Source: Bacteroidota bacterium
GTDB lineage: Bacteria > Bacteroidota > Bacteroidia > Bacteroidales > Bacteroidaceae
NCBI GenBank assembly: GCA_023458215.1
Contig: JAEXAJ010000220.1
Coordinates: 1-64,000, forward strand
Length of the DNA stretch: 64,000 nucleotides
Reading direction: 5' to 3'
Shown here piece after piece: positions 17,773 to 27,068 of the stretch (positions are counted from its first letter, which is position 1; every line of letters starts with the position of its first letter). A program made the position numbers and the translations under genes. Under the pieces are notes generated by a model. It saw nothing but the letters and a program-made list of their open reading frames with translations. It had not been told where the DNA came from and ran no database searches.

Positions 17773-19140
17773 ATGGCAAAAGATAAAACCGTTTATGTGT
17801 GTAGCAACTGCGGACAAGACTCACCCAAATGGGTAGGCAAATGTCCGTCGTGCGGAGAATGGAATACGTATGTGGAAGAAGTAGTTCGGAAAGAGGTTGT
17901 GAACAAACGCCCCGTTTCAGGCATAGAAACCGCCAAAGCCAAACCCGTCACTCTGAATGAAATAGTTGCCGATGACGAACCACGCATCGATCTCCACGAC
18001 GACGAACTAAATCGCGTATTAGGAGGCGGACTGGTACAAGGTTCTCTCGTATTGATAGGTGGCGAACCAGGGATTGGAAAATCTACTTTAGTACTACAAA
18101 CCGTACTCCAAATACCGGATAAGCGCATACTATACATCTCCGGTGAAGAGAGCGCCCGACAACTTAAACTGCGTGCCGACAGGTTAACCAGTTCCTCCGG
18201 TGATTGCCTCATCGTTTGCGAAACATCCTTGGAGCAGATCTATGTACATATCAAGAACACACGCCCGGATCTGGTTATTATTGATTCGATACAGACTATT
18301 TCAACAGAAACGCTTGAATCGTCTCCGGGAAGCATCGCACAAGTGCGGGAATGCTCCGCCTCCATCCTACGTTTTGCCAAAGAGACGCATACAGCGGTTA
18401 TCCTGATAGGACATATCAATAAAGAGGGCAGCATTGCCGGGCCAAAGGTTTTAGAGCATATTGTAGACACCGTACTTCAGTTTGAAGGCGACCAACATTA
18501 TATGTACCGCATCCTCCGCAGCATCAAGAACCGCTTTGGTAGTACTGCCGAATTAGGGATTTATGAAATGCGACAAGACGGGTTGCGACAAGTGAGCAAT
18601 CCTTCGGAGCTACTGCTGAGCCAAGATCACGAAGGCATGAGCGGAATAGCCATTGCCTCGGCCATCGAAGGTGTCAGACCCTTCTTGATTGAGACGCAAG
18701 CATTGGTAAGCAGTGCCGTGTATGGCAATCCGCAACGGTCTGCCACAGGCTTCGATATCCGACGAATGAATATGCTACTGGCCGTACTGGAAAAACGTGT
18801 AGGTTTTAAACTAGCACAAAAGGATGTATTTCTTAATATCGCCGGAGGGCTGAAAGTAAACGACCCTGCTATAGACCTGGCTGTAATCAGCGCCATCCTT
18901 TCCAGCAATATGGATTCAGCCATCGAACCGGAAGTGTGCATGGCAGGTGAAATCGGTTTATCAGGAGAGATACGTCCGGTAAACCGCATAGAGCAACGTA
19001 TCGGCGAAGCGGAGAAACTGGGTTTCAAACAGTTTATATTACCTAAATATAATATGCAAGGACTCAATACGAAGAAGATAAAGATAGAGTTAATACCTGT
19101 GCGGAAGGTGGAAGAAGCATTCCGTACTTTATTCGGATAA
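17773..19140 (+). CDS. radA: DNA repair protein RadA
   Basis: A hexameric DNA-dependent ATPase that promotes branch migration in recombinational repair. The 455-residue protein opens with a four-cysteine zinc finger (Cys10, Cys13, Cys24, Cys27). The RecA-like core has Walker A GGEPGIGKST and the RadA-specific KNRFGS motif (in RSIKNRFGSTAELG). The C-terminal third has the Lon-protease-like domain (GGLKVNDPAIDLAV). The start at 17773 is set by the promoter and by alignment to the usual MAK..YVC opening. The next gene begins one base after the stop, so the two are co-transcribed. Confidence 0.95.
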   Translation: MAKDKTVYVCSNCGQDSPKWVGKCPSCGEWNTYVEEVVRKEVVNKRPVSGIETAKAKPVTLNEIVADDEPRIDLHDDELNRVLGGGLVQGSLVLIGGEPGIGKSTLVLQTVLQIPDKRILYISGEESARQLKLRADRLTSSSGDCLIVCETSLEQIYVHIKNTRPDLVIIDSIQTISTETLESSPGSIAQVRECSASILRFAKETHTAVILIGHINKEGSIAGPKVLEHIVDTVLQFEGDQHYMYRILRSIKNRFGSTAELGIYEMRQDGLRQVSNPSELLLSQDHEGMSGIAIASAIEGVRPFLIETQALVSSAVYGNPQRSATGFDIRRMNMLLAVLEKRVGFKLAQKDVFLNIAGGLKVNDPAIDLAVISAILSSNMDSAIEPEVCMAGEIGLSGEIRPVNRIEQRIGEAEKLGFKQFILPKYNMQGLNTKKIKIELIPVRKVEEAFRTLFG

Positions 19141-19141
19141 T

Positions 19142-20767
19142 ATGATACAAGAATATACCATTAGAGTTTTGCCCGAAATAGCGGCAAATGAACAACGGCT
19201 GAAAGAATTCCTGATACAAGAAAAGGGATTGAATGCACCGGATATAACCGCTACACGGATACTAAAACGAAGCATTGATGCACGCCAACGAACCATCTTC
19301 GTGAATCTGACTGTACGGGTATATTTAAATGAAATGCCGCAGGATGATGAATACCAACAGACTATATATAAAAATGTAGAAGGTAAACCACAAGTCATTG
19401 TAGTAGGAGCCGGTCCCGGAGGACTCTTTGCCGCTTTACGACTGATAGAACTCGGCTTGCGCCCCATCATCGTGGAACGTGGCAAAGATGTACGTGAACG
19501 TAAAAAGGATCTTGCACAAATCAGCCGCCAGCAAACTGTAGACCCCGAATCGAACTACAGTTTCGGAGAAGGCGGCGCAGGCGCCTATTCGGACGGAAAG
19601 CTATATACCCGCAGCAAAAAACGGGGAAATGTGGATAAGATACTGAACGTATTCTGCCAACATGGCGCCTCAACCTCCATATTGGTGGATGCACATCCTC
19701 ATATAGGTACAGACAAGTTGCCGCGTGTCATCGAAAACATGCGGAACACCGTAATCCAATGTGGTGGAGAAGTACACTTTGAAACCCGTATGGATGCCCT
19801 GATTATTGAAGGAGACGAAGTAAAAGGTATCGAAACCAATACTGGAAAAACCTTCCTCGGCCCTGTAATCCTTGCTACCGGTCATTCAGCCAGAGATGTG
19901 TATCGCTGGCTCGCTGCCAATCAAGTAGAGATTGAAGCCAAAGGAATAGCCGTAGGCGTCCGTCTGGAACATCCCGCAGAATTAATAGACCAAATACAAT
20001 ACCACAACCGCAACGGACGCGGCAAATATCTGCCCGCCGCCGAATACAGTTTCGTAAACCAAGTGGACGGACGAGGCGTATATAGCTTCTGCATGTGTCC
20101 CGGCGGCTTTATCGTTCCTGCCGCCAGTGGTCCCCAGCAAATTGTAGTAAACGGCATGAGCCCCAGTAACCGTGGTTCCCGATGGAGCAACTCGGGCATG
20201 GTGGTGGAACTACGCCCGGAAGACGTATTAAATGAAGAATTAGGAATGAAGAATGAAGAATTATCATGCGGAGTGGATGCGCAGCCTAATTCTTCATTCT
20301 TCATTCATCATTCTTCATTAAAAATGATGTACTTCCAAGAGAACTTAGAGCGGATGTGCTGGCAACAAGGTAATATGAAGCAGACAGCACCTGCTCAACG
20401 CATGACAGACTTCACCAAGAAAAAGTTAAGTTATGATTTGCCCGAAAGTTCGTATGCACCGGGATTGGTATCATCCCCCCTACACTTTTGGATGCCGTCT
20501 TTCATAACAGATAGATTAAGCAAAGGATTCCAGATATTCGGGAAATACTGCCACGGTTTCCTGACGAACGAAGCGACCATGATTGGCGTGGAAACCCGCA
20601 CCTCATCACCGGTACGCATTATAAGAGACAAAGAAACACTGCAACATATCCGAGTGAAAGGTTTATTCCCTTGCGGAGAAGGTGCCGGTTATGCCGGAGG
20701 CATCGTATCGGCAGGCATTGATGGAGAGAGATGTGCGGAAGCGGTGAGATTAGTTATAAGTTATTAG
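19142..20767 (+). CDS. FAD-dependent oxidoreductase with an in-frame repeat insertion
   Basis: A 541-residue flavoprotein of the COG2509 type. It has an N-terminal RNA-binding-like region of about 75 residues, then an FAD Rossmann motif VVGAGPGGLFAALRL and a conserved GEGGAGAYSDGKL. A closing FAD motif is GEGAGYAGGIVSAGIDG. Residues about 363-394 are encoded by a palindromic AT-rich repeat (20228-20321), so the sequence ELNEELGMKNEEL...FFIHHSSLK is foreign to the family. The frame is kept through it, and the downstream domain is intact. The last codons and the TAG stop are also supplied by a second repeat (20749-20839). The reaction is unknown. It is co-transcribed with radA. Confidence 0.82.
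   Translation: MIQEYTIRVLPEIAANEQRLKEFLIQEKGLNAPDITATRILKRSIDARQRTIFVNLTVRVYLNEMPQDDEYQQTIYKNVEGKPQVIVVGAGPGGLFAALRLIELGLRPIIVERGKDVRERKKDLAQISRQQTVDPESNYSFGEGGAGAYSDGKLYTRSKKRGNVDKILNVFCQHGASTSILVDAHPHIGTDKLPRVIENMRNTVIQCGGEVHFETRMDALIIEGDEVKGIETNTGKTFLGPVILATGHSARDVYRWLAANQVEIEAKGIAVGVRLEHPAELIDQIQYHNRNGRGKYLPAAEYSFVNQVDGRGVYSFCMCPGGFIVPAASGPQQIVVNGMSPSNRGSRWSNSGMVVELRPEDVLNEELGMKNEELSCGVDAQPNSSFFIHHSSLKMMYFQENLERMCWQQGNMKQTAPAQRMTDFTKKKLSYDLPESSYAPGLVSSPLHFWMPSFITDRLSKGFQIFGKYCHGFLTNEATMIGVETRTSSPVRIIRDKETLQHIRVKGLFPCGEGAGYAGGIVSAGIDGERCAEAVRLVISY
20228..20321. repeat. Heptamer-armed palindromic element inside a coding sequence
   Basis: The left arm (20228-20263) and right arm (20287-20321) are near-perfect reverse complements built from 7-bp units such as AATGAAG and AATTAGG. 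The 23-bp centre (20264-20286) contains GGATGCGCAGCC. The element lies in frame within the oxidoreductase gene. Elements with the same word composition occur at 32638-32824 and 48067-48179. Confidence 0.9.
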
Positions 20768-20839
20768 TTATAAGTTATTTGTTTGTGCTTCTATGCAGCA
20801 TGATAGCAAATAACTTATAACTAATAACTCATAACTAAT
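20749..20839. terminator. 33-bp inverted repeat between convergent genes
   Basis: The left arm 20749-20781 and right arm 20807-20839 match as reverse complements at 32 of 33 positions. The arms are tandem 7-mers (TAGTTAT, AAGTTAT), and the centre is 25 bp containing CTATGCAGCATG. The left arm supplies the stop of the oxidoreductase, and the right arm ends at the flavodoxin stop. Its position between convergent genes suggests a bidirectional terminator. By build it belongs to the heptamer-armed repeat family. Confidence 0.85.
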
Positions 20840-20840
20840 T

Positions 20841-21344
20841 TCAAAGTTCTTTCTTCAGCCCCTCGCACCACTCCTTTATACGTTTATCAGTCAGTTTCGA
20901 CTGGTTTTCTACGTCGATTACCAGGCCGCACCATTTATTATCATGCAAGGCTTTGGAGTGATTGAAGGTATAATCCTCGGCGGAAGTAAATCCGACAAGG
21001 GTAGCGCCGGCTTTTTTGAAAGACTCACTCAAGATGCCCAGTCCGTCTACGAAGTTGTCGGGATAGTTCACTTGATCGCCTAAGCCGAAGAGGGCTACTT
21101 TCTTCCCTTTCAGGTCTAAGGTTTCCAGTTCGGGAATCAGTTCGTCCCAGAAGGTGGGCAGTTCACCGTCAAACCAGGTGGATACACCAACAATCAGATT
21201 GTCGTAAGATTTGAAATCATCCCCCCAGGCTTTCTCAACGGGGATGATATCTATATTCTCCGCTCCCAAGGCTTCGCGGATTTTCTTTGCTACCTGTGAG
21301 GTCTTCACGGCATTTGCTACATAAAATAATCCTATCTTTTTCAT
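20841..21344 (-). CDS. Flavodoxin-like protein with a divergent phosphate loop
   Basis: A 167-residue protein of the long-chain flavodoxin type. The loops that normally sandwich the isoalloxazine ring are present: STWFDGELPTFWDE (about 56-69) and LFGLGDQVNYPDNFVDGLG (about 86-104). The N-terminal FMN-phosphate loop, usually (S/T)xTGNT, reads YVANAVKTSQ and lacks the Thr-Gly pair. It may bind FMN weakly, use another cofactor or have lost flavin. It is the last gene after the 2-oxoacid dehydrogenase cluster, 12 bases after E1. The start has adequate spacing. Confidence 0.75.
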   Translation of the reverse strand: MKKIGLFYVANAVKTSQVAKKIREALGAENIDIIPVEKAWGDDFKSYDNLIVGVSTWFDGELPTFWDELIPELETLDLKGKKVALFGLGDQVNYPDNFVDGLGILSESFKKAGATLVGFTSAEDYTFNHSKALHDNKWCGLVIDVENQSKLTDKRIKEWCEGLKKEL

Positions 21345-21356
21345 GATGGTTACAAT

Positions 21357-23393
21357 TTAGAATTCTAATAGTTTTTTGGCTGCCTCATAAATCTTATCGG
21401 CATTGGGTAGAATGGCACGCTCCAAGATCGTATTAAATCCAACCGGAGTAAAGGTAGAACCGACTCTCTCGACTGGTGCGTCCAAGTAACGGAACAAATC
21501 GGAACCGATACCGGCAGCTATTTCACCTCCAAACCCTCCGAACACCTTGTCTTCATGGACTACCAATGCTTTACCAGTCTTCTTTACAGACTCGTAAATC
21601 GTTTCTCTATCCAATGGAATCAGCGAACGAATGTCGATGACTTCTACCTTCCACCCTTTCTCTTTCTCCAAACGCTCGGCTACATCGAGGCAGAAGTGCG
21701 TGGTATTGCCATAGGTGATGATACTGAGATCGGAACCTTCACGACGAATACGAGCTTTGCCAAACGGCACTTCAAAATCTTCGGGAACAATGGTAGCTGC
21801 CTCTACCGAATTATACAATGCTTTCGGTTCGAGGAACAACGTAAATCCGCGAGAACGCATACTTGTCCGCAGCAATCCTGCCGCATCATCGGCAAAGGAC
21901 GGACAAACAATCCGCGCACCGGGTAGTCCTGCCAAAGCACCTTCTATATTCTGCGAGTGATAAAGTCCGCCACCGATATAACCACCGGAAGCCAGACGCA
22001 AAGTGACGTTGGGTACAAACTTTCCGTTGCTACGCCAATACTCGTGCGTACACTCCACATATTGTTCTACGGCAGGCCAGAAGTAATCGGCAAACTCGGC
22101 ACCTTCTATCACCACGCGGATTTTAGGGTCGAAACGGCTCATGCCATTGGCTGTACCTACGATGTAATCTTCGGCAATAGGCGCACTGAAAACTCGTTTG
22201 TCTCCAAACTCCTGCTGCATGCCTTTGGTTACGTTGAATACCCCACCTTTATCTCTGTTAGCCACATCCTGCCCCCAAATAAAGGTGTTGGGATTATGAC
22301 GAAATTCGGCTTTCAGCGTTTCGTTGATAGCGTTTACCAGGAACTTCTTTTCACCTTCGGTTTCGTTGTGCACGCCCTCCGTGTACTTCTTAGGTTCGTA
22401 AGGTTCGGGCAATACATAATCAAAGATACTCTTCGGATCAGGATCGGGAGCCGCGAGCGCTTTACGGTTGGCAACTGATAGTTCCTTCTTGGCTTTGTCT
22501 TCTATTTCAACCAGTTCCTCTTCGGTGAGACGTTTGTAACGCAACAGCATCCGGCGGAATTTCATCAAGGGGTCGGCATCCTTCACGTATGCCAATTCGG
22601 CTTCGTCCCGATAAAGAGTATGCTTGTCGGAGTTAGAGTGCGAACCGATACGCACACAATTGGCTTGCACAATCACCGGACAACGGTTTTCGATAGCCCA
22701 TTCACGAGCTTCGGTCATTGCATTCATAGAGTCGAACACATCCTTACCGTTGCAATGAATAATCCGCAGGTTCTTGAAACCGGAAAAGTTATCCGCTACT
22801 TTGCGGGCAGCGGTCTGGTCTTTCTTCGGTACAGAGATGCCATAGCCATTATCCTGCCATACAAAGATAACCGGCAAGCGTTCGAGGCTGGCACCATTGA
22901 CGGCTTCGTAAACAAAACCTTCGGAGACGGCCGATTCGCCGTGCGAAGTGATGACAACGCCTTTGTGGTCGTAGTAATTCATAGCACGTGCCACGCCGGC
23001 GGCATGCAAATCGTGCGTACCCGTTGCCGAGGAGATGTTTTCGATATGCCATTCCGGTTTAGCAAAGTGATCGGACATGTGGCGTCCGCCGCTACCGGGA
23101 TCGGTAGCTTTGGAGATGCCGTTCAATATCAGTTCTTCTACCGTCATACCGGCCGAAAGGGCGGTCAGCATATCGCGGTAGTAAGGGAAGAGGAAGTCTT
23201 CGCCACGGGTAAAGACCTGGCCGATGGCAAGTTGTATGCCATCGTGCCCGGCGTAGGGGGCATGATAGGACCAACCAAGGGATTGTAGCAGATAGGCAGG
23301 CGCTTTTTCATCAAGTGCACGCCCAAGGGTCATCAGGTAATACCACTTCTTCAGGGTTTCGACGTCAGTGGTTTTAATATCATATTTCTTCAT
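21357..23393 (-). CDS. 2-oxoacid dehydrogenase E1, alpha and beta subunits fused
   Basis: A 678-residue thiamine-diphosphate enzyme in which the alpha half (about 1-330) is joined to the beta half (about 345-678). The alpha half has the cofactor region HGESAVSEGFVYEAVNG...NGYGISV. The beta half has FIWGQDVANRDKGGVF and DIRSLIPLDRETI. It decarboxylates a 2-oxo acid and passes the acyl group to E2-bound lipoate. Fusions of this sort are usual in Bacteroides. Branched-chain oxoacids are the likeliest substrates, but pyruvate cannot be excluded. The ATG at 23393 is preferred over a TTG three codons upstream. It lies 18 bases after E2. Confidence 0.87.
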   Translation of the reverse strand: MKKYDIKTTDVETLKKWYYLMTLGRALDEKAPAYLLQSLGWSYHAPYAGHDGIQLAIGQVFTRGEDFLFPYYRDMLTALSAGMTVEELILNGISKATDPGSGGRHMSDHFAKPEWHIENISSATGTHDLHAAGVARAMNYYDHKGVVITSHGESAVSEGFVYEAVNGASLERLPVIFVWQDNGYGISVPKKDQTAARKVADNFSGFKNLRIIHCNGKDVFDSMNAMTEAREWAIENRCPVIVQANCVRIGSHSNSDKHTLYRDEAELAYVKDADPLMKFRRMLLRYKRLTEEELVEIEDKAKKELSVANRKALAAPDPDPKSIFDYVLPEPYEPKKYTEGVHNETEGEKKFLVNAINETLKAEFRHNPNTFIWGQDVANRDKGGVFNVTKGMQQEFGDKRVFSAPIAEDYIVGTANGMSRFDPKIRVVIEGAEFADYFWPAVEQYVECTHEYWRSNGKFVPNVTLRLASGGYIGGGLYHSQNIEGALAGLPGARIVCPSFADDAAGLLRTSMRSRGFTLFLEPKALYNSVEAATIVPEDFEVPFGKARIRREGSDLSIITYGNTTHFCLDVAERLEKEKGWKVEVIDIRSLIPLDRETIYESVKKTGKALVVHEDKVFGGFGGEIAAGIGSDLFRYLDAPVERVGSTFTPVGFNTILERAILPNADKIYEAAKKLLEF

Positions 23394-23411
23394 AAGGGTC
23401 AAGGTATTTAT

Positions 23412-24758
23412 TTATTCGTTCCAGTTTTCCAGGTAATTCTTAATGAAATAGAGGAAGTTTCCTCCGAGAGAACCGTCCACAACACGATGGTCGTAAGACA
23501 ATGACAGATACATCTTATGACGGATAGCAATCACATCTCCTTCGGGAGTTTCGATAACGGCGGGTTTCTTTTCGATAACGCCTACCCCAAGGATGGCTAC
23601 TTGCGGCTGGTTGATAATAGGTGTACCGAACAGGGACTTGAATGTGCCGAAGTTAGTAATTGTAAAGGTGCCACCCGAAATGTCATCGCCGGTCAATTTG
23701 CCCACGCGTGCTTTGGCTGCCAGAGAATCAATGGCGATAGCCAGTCCGCTAAGGTTCAGACGGTCGGCATCGTGTACAACGGGAACAATCAGATTACCAT
23801 CGTTCTGTGATACGGCTATACCGACATTGATATGCTTTTTATAAAGAATATTATACCCCTCGACCGACACATTCACCTGCGGATAAGCAACCAAGGCTTT
23901 CGCGGTAGCTTCGGTGATGGCAGGCATATACGTCAGTTTCACACCTTCGCGTTTTAGGAAGGCATCTTTGTGAGCTTCACGCCACTTCACCAGTCGGGTC
24001 ATATCGACTTCTACCAAGGTCGTTACATGGGGAGAGGTATGCTTGGACATCACCATGTGATCGGCTATCATCTTGCGCACCCGATCCATTTCTTTCACTT
24101 CGACACCTTCGGAAGAAGAAGTTACAGTAGCAGGTTTAGCAGGCTGTGGTGCGGGTTGCGGAACCGGTTGTGATACGGGCTGTTGTTTCGTACTTTCGAC
24201 AGAAACCGGTTGCCCGACAGCCTTCGGAGTAGCCATACTTACATTTCCCTTCTGCTTTTGAGCAATGTAATGCTTCATATCTTTTTTGCTGAGACGGCCT
24301 TGATATCCGGTTCCGGGGATAGCATCCAGTTCTTCTTGCAGGATATGAGCCTCACGTGCCAACTGAAGCACGACCGGCGAATACCATCGTTCTTCTTCTG
24401 TTTTAGCAGCTTTAGCCTGAGGGAGCTCCTGTGCCGGTGTTTCAGCAGCAGATGAAGAAGGGCTCTCTTTTTTCTCCTCAGAAGGAGTTGATACCGGAGC
24501 TTCTTCCTCCTCTTCATCGCCCATATTGACAATGGCTACTACGGTACCCACAGCAACCGTGTCACCTTCACTAAATAAAATCTCCAGAATCTTACCGGCT
24601 ACCGGAGAGGGAATCTCCGCACTCACTTTAGCTGTGTTTACTTCAAACAGGACATCGTCTTCCTTTATGACGTCCCCTACCTTTACCGACCACGAAACGA
24701 TGGTTCCTTCGGTTATGCTTTCGCCTAGTTTAGGCATCTTTATTTCAAATCTTGACAT
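23412..24758 (-). CDS. 2-oxoacid dehydrogenase E2, dihydrolipoamide acyltransferase
   Basis: The 448-residue core of the multienzyme complex. A single lipoyl domain comes first (1-75, attachment Lys44 in NTAKVSAE). A flexible linker rich in P, E, S and A follows, then a peripheral-subunit-binding domain (about 125-165, YSPVVLQLAREAHI...GTGYQGRLSKKD). A second proline/glutamine-rich linker leads to the catalytic trimer domain with His424 and Asp428 in SYDHRVVDG. All functional residues are present. Its 5' leader shares the word TAACTTAAAACCT with that of the E3 gene. The lipoate ligase encoded immediately upstream presumably lipoylates it. Confidence 0.9.
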   Translation of the reverse strand: MSRFEIKMPKLGESITEGTIVSWSVKVGDVIKEDDVLFEVNTAKVSAEIPSPVAGKILEILFSEGDTVAVGTVVAIVNMGDEEEEEAPVSTPSEEKKESPSSSAAETPAQELPQAKAAKTEEERWYSPVVLQLAREAHILQEELDAIPGTGYQGRLSKKDMKHYIAQKQKGNVSMATPKAVGQPVSVESTKQQPVSQPVPQPAPQPAKPATVTSSSEGVEVKEMDRVRKMIADHMVMSKHTSPHVTTLVEVDMTRLVKWREAHKDAFLKREGVKLTYMPAITEATAKALVAYPQVNVSVEGYNILYKKHINVGIAVSQNDGNLIVPVVHDADRLNLSGLAIAIDSLAAKARVGKLTGDDISGGTFTITNFGTFKSLFGTPIINQPQVAILGVGVIEKKPAVIETPEGDVIAIRHKMYLSLSYDHRVVDGSLGGNFLYFIKNYLENWNE

Positions 24759-24820
24759 ATAGTTAGGTTTTAAGTTATTCGTTTATGCTTAAACAAATAG
24801 TTAGATAATAAGGTTTTAAC

Positions 24821-25570
24821 TTACGTGAAAGTTAATACCGACTTATTGTATATCCACTCGTCATTAGCATATTTCTCATTTTTCAAACGCTCAATGGCTT
24901 CCATATCTTTATGGGTAAAGCGGTAGGTCCGGTTCTCGTCATTTTCCAAAAAATAATGAAGTAGCAGGCGGACTACCCGTTTAACGGTAACGGGAGTAAG
25001 TAAATGCTCACAGATATTCGTCACTTCACTCCGCACAGAAGGCACCGCACGCACGGTCTGCGAACCGGGTATCAAGTTTTCAGAATCGGGATTGCCCTTT
25101 AAAGAAGCATTCAAAACATCAAGATCTGTTGAATAGAGCAAGGTACAATGATACATCACACGGTTCTTATGAATGCACTGCGCACTACCCGAAATCTTTC
25201 GTCCATCGATATAAATCCCCATTCGTTTATCCGAATAAGCGGTGATCCCCATTTGGTCGAGGAAGTCAATGGTTTGTTGCAAGTAATATTCAAAATCGGG
25301 TTGGTCTACGGTTTCTATAAAACTCAGGTTGATGTTACCCATGTCATGATAAACCGCACCTCCACCCGAAAAGCGGCGTGCCAAAGCGATGCCCTTTTCC
25401 TGAAGGAAACGTTCGTCTACTTCGGATGGCACATGCTGGTGTTTACCTATCACGACGCAGGGCTCCGACTGCCAAAGCATGAAATAGTTATCCCGTTTCT
25501 GTTTCAAAAGATATTCTTCTGCTGCCAGATTCCAATAGATATCCGTGCAGCGATTATCAATGCAGAACAT
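24821..25570 (-). CDS. lplA: Lipoate-protein ligase A
   Basis: Activates free lipoate with ATP and attaches it to the lipoyl lysine of E2. The 249-residue protein has the BPL/LplA fold signatures RRFSGGGAVYHDMGN (about 70-85) and the catalytic lysine in DGRKISGSAQ. It ends with a small accessory region. The ATG overlaps the stop of the upstream E3 gene (TGATG); a GTG one codon earlier is the alternative. Its place between E3 and E2 ties it to this complex. The 62-base gap to E2 contains two copies of TTAAAACCT. Confidence 0.88.
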   Translation of the reverse strand: MFCIDNRCTDIYWNLAAEEYLLKQKRDNYFMLWQSEPCVVIGKHQHVPSEVDERFLQEKGIALARRFSGGGAVYHDMGNINLSFIETVDQPDFEYYLQQTIDFLDQMGITAYSDKRMGIYIDGRKISGSAQCIHKNRVMYHCTLLYSTDLDVLNASLKGNPDSENLIPGSQTVRAVPSVRSEVTNICEHLLTPVTVKRVVRLLLHYFLENDENRTYRFTHKDMEAIERLKNEKYANDEWIYNKSVLTFT

Positions 25571-26919
25571 CACGAGAAAAGTATTTCGTGGAATATCTCG
25601 CCGACCGTGGGATGCGGAAAGACACTCTTTTGAAATTCCTCCACCGTATAGCCCTTTTGGACAGCAATGCCTGCCACTACAATGATTTCAGAAGCAGGAT
25701 TGCCCAAGATATGACAACCGATCACGTGATCGTCATCATCCACAATCAGTTTACAAAGACCGTTCACCGTTTCGTTTTCGGCTACAAACCGACCGGAATA
25801 TACCATAGGGAGTTTCTGCACATGGTAGCTGATGCCGGCAGCTTTCAGTTCTTCTTCGGTCTTGCCCACTCCTGCCACTTCGGGATTGGTATATACTACA
25901 CCGGGGATGCAATCGTAGTTTATCCGGTCTTCCACTTCCAAAATATGGTTGACGGCAACTTCAGCTTCGCGGATAGCGGTATGCGCCAGCATGGAACGTC
26001 CTGTAATATCTCCGCAAGCATATACACGAGGATGAGAGGTTTGCAGATGTTCATCCACTTTCACCCCGTTGCGCAGCAGTTCGATGTTCAGTTTATCCAG
26101 TCCCACCCGGCCAAGGTTTGCTTTGCGCCCCACGCTGACCAGCACTTTATCTGCCGCTACGAGCGAAGACTTTCCATCTTTCTCAATCGTCACTCCTTCT
26201 TTACTTACGGCAGTTACTCGGGTATTCAGGTCGAAGCGGATGCCTCGTTTCTGATATTCGGCACGTAGCATGGCACTGGTTTCTTTATCCATAGCGCCCA
26301 GTATTTCGGGCATCATTTCAATAACGCTGACCTGCACCCCCATACTATTAAAGAAAGAGGCGAACTCCATGCCGATGACGCCTCCTCCAATAATGACGAG
26401 CGACCCGGGCAACTCGGTACTTTCCAAGGCCTCCTTGGAAGTCCAGTAATCCGTTTCAGACAAACCGGGTATGGGTGGAATAACCGTATCGGAACCGGTA
26501 CAGACTAGCAGATAGGTCACTTCATACGTTTCGCCACCGGCTGAAATATGGATATGAGCACCCTGCTCGCCTGTTATCACTGCTTCTTGTTCCACAATAG
26601 TAGCGCCGTAGGAGGTTACGGTCATCTTTACCCCTCCCGTCAGTTTCTTTACAATCTTATTCTTGCGGTCTATAATCTTCTTCATATCGAAGGCAGAACC
26701 CTCTGAAACAGAAATACCATATTTGGCGGCCCCTTTCATATTATCCCACAACTTGGCAGAATATAATAATGTTTTAGTCGGGATACACCCTTCATTCAAA
26801 CAGACTCCACCAATGGCTTTCTTTTCAAACAAGACGGTTTTCAATCCGCCTGCGGCTGCCCGTTCGGCTGCCGTATATCCGGCGGGTCCACCGCCGATAA
26901 TCGCTATATCATATATCAT
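25570..26919 (-). CDS. lpdA: Dihydrolipoyl dehydrogenase (E3)
   Basis: A 449-residue flavoprotein disulfide reductase that reoxidises dihydrolipoate with NAD+. FAD-binding GGGPAGYTAA lies at residues 9-18, the redox disulfide is Cys40-Cys45 in GGVCLNEGCIPTK, and the NAD-binding motif is IGGGVIGMEFASFF. A later FAD motif (YACGDITGRSML) is followed by the C-terminal catalytic pair His436-Glu441 (HPTVGE). It is the first gene of the lpdA-lplA-E2-E1-flavodoxin cluster. No convincing TAnnTTTG box precedes it within 100 bases, so its promoter may lie farther up in the 538-base divergent region. Confidence 0.93.
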   Translation of the reverse strand: MIYDIAIIGGGPAGYTAAERAAAGGLKTVLFEKKAIGGVCLNEGCIPTKTLLYSAKLWDNMKGAAKYGISVSEGSAFDMKKIIDRKNKIVKKLTGGVKMTVTSYGATIVEQEAVITGEQGAHIHISAGGETYEVTYLLVCTGSDTVIPPIPGLSETDYWTSKEALESTELPGSLVIIGGGVIGMEFASFFNSMGVQVSVIEMMPEILGAMDKETSAMLRAEYQKRGIRFDLNTRVTAVSKEGVTIEKDGKSSLVAADKVLVSVGRKANLGRVGLDKLNIELLRNGVKVDEHLQTSHPRVYACGDITGRSMLAHTAIREAEVAVNHILEVEDRINYDCIPGVVYTNPEVAGVGKTEEELKAAGISYHVQKLPMVYSGRFVAENETVNGLCKLIVDDDDHVIGCHILGNPASEIIVVAGIAVQKGYTVEEFQKSVFPHPTVGEIFHEILFS

Positions 26920-26939
26920 AACGCTAAGGTTTTAAGTTA

Positions 26940-27068
26940 ATTATTAGGTTATAACAAAATAAGGAGTGGCAGAGTTCTCTTCTACCCTCTCAATTATTTC
27001 ACATCAGGGCAACTGCATCAAAATGACATTCATATCGCTGATAGAAAAGAGCTAAACATAATATTTTT
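26940..27068. other. Left part of the lpdA/luxR divergent region
   Basis: No gene is seen. The sequence is AT-rich, with an A/T-run just before the long hairpin at 27069. The lpdA promoter is presumably here, but no consensus box could be identified. Confidence 0.4.
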
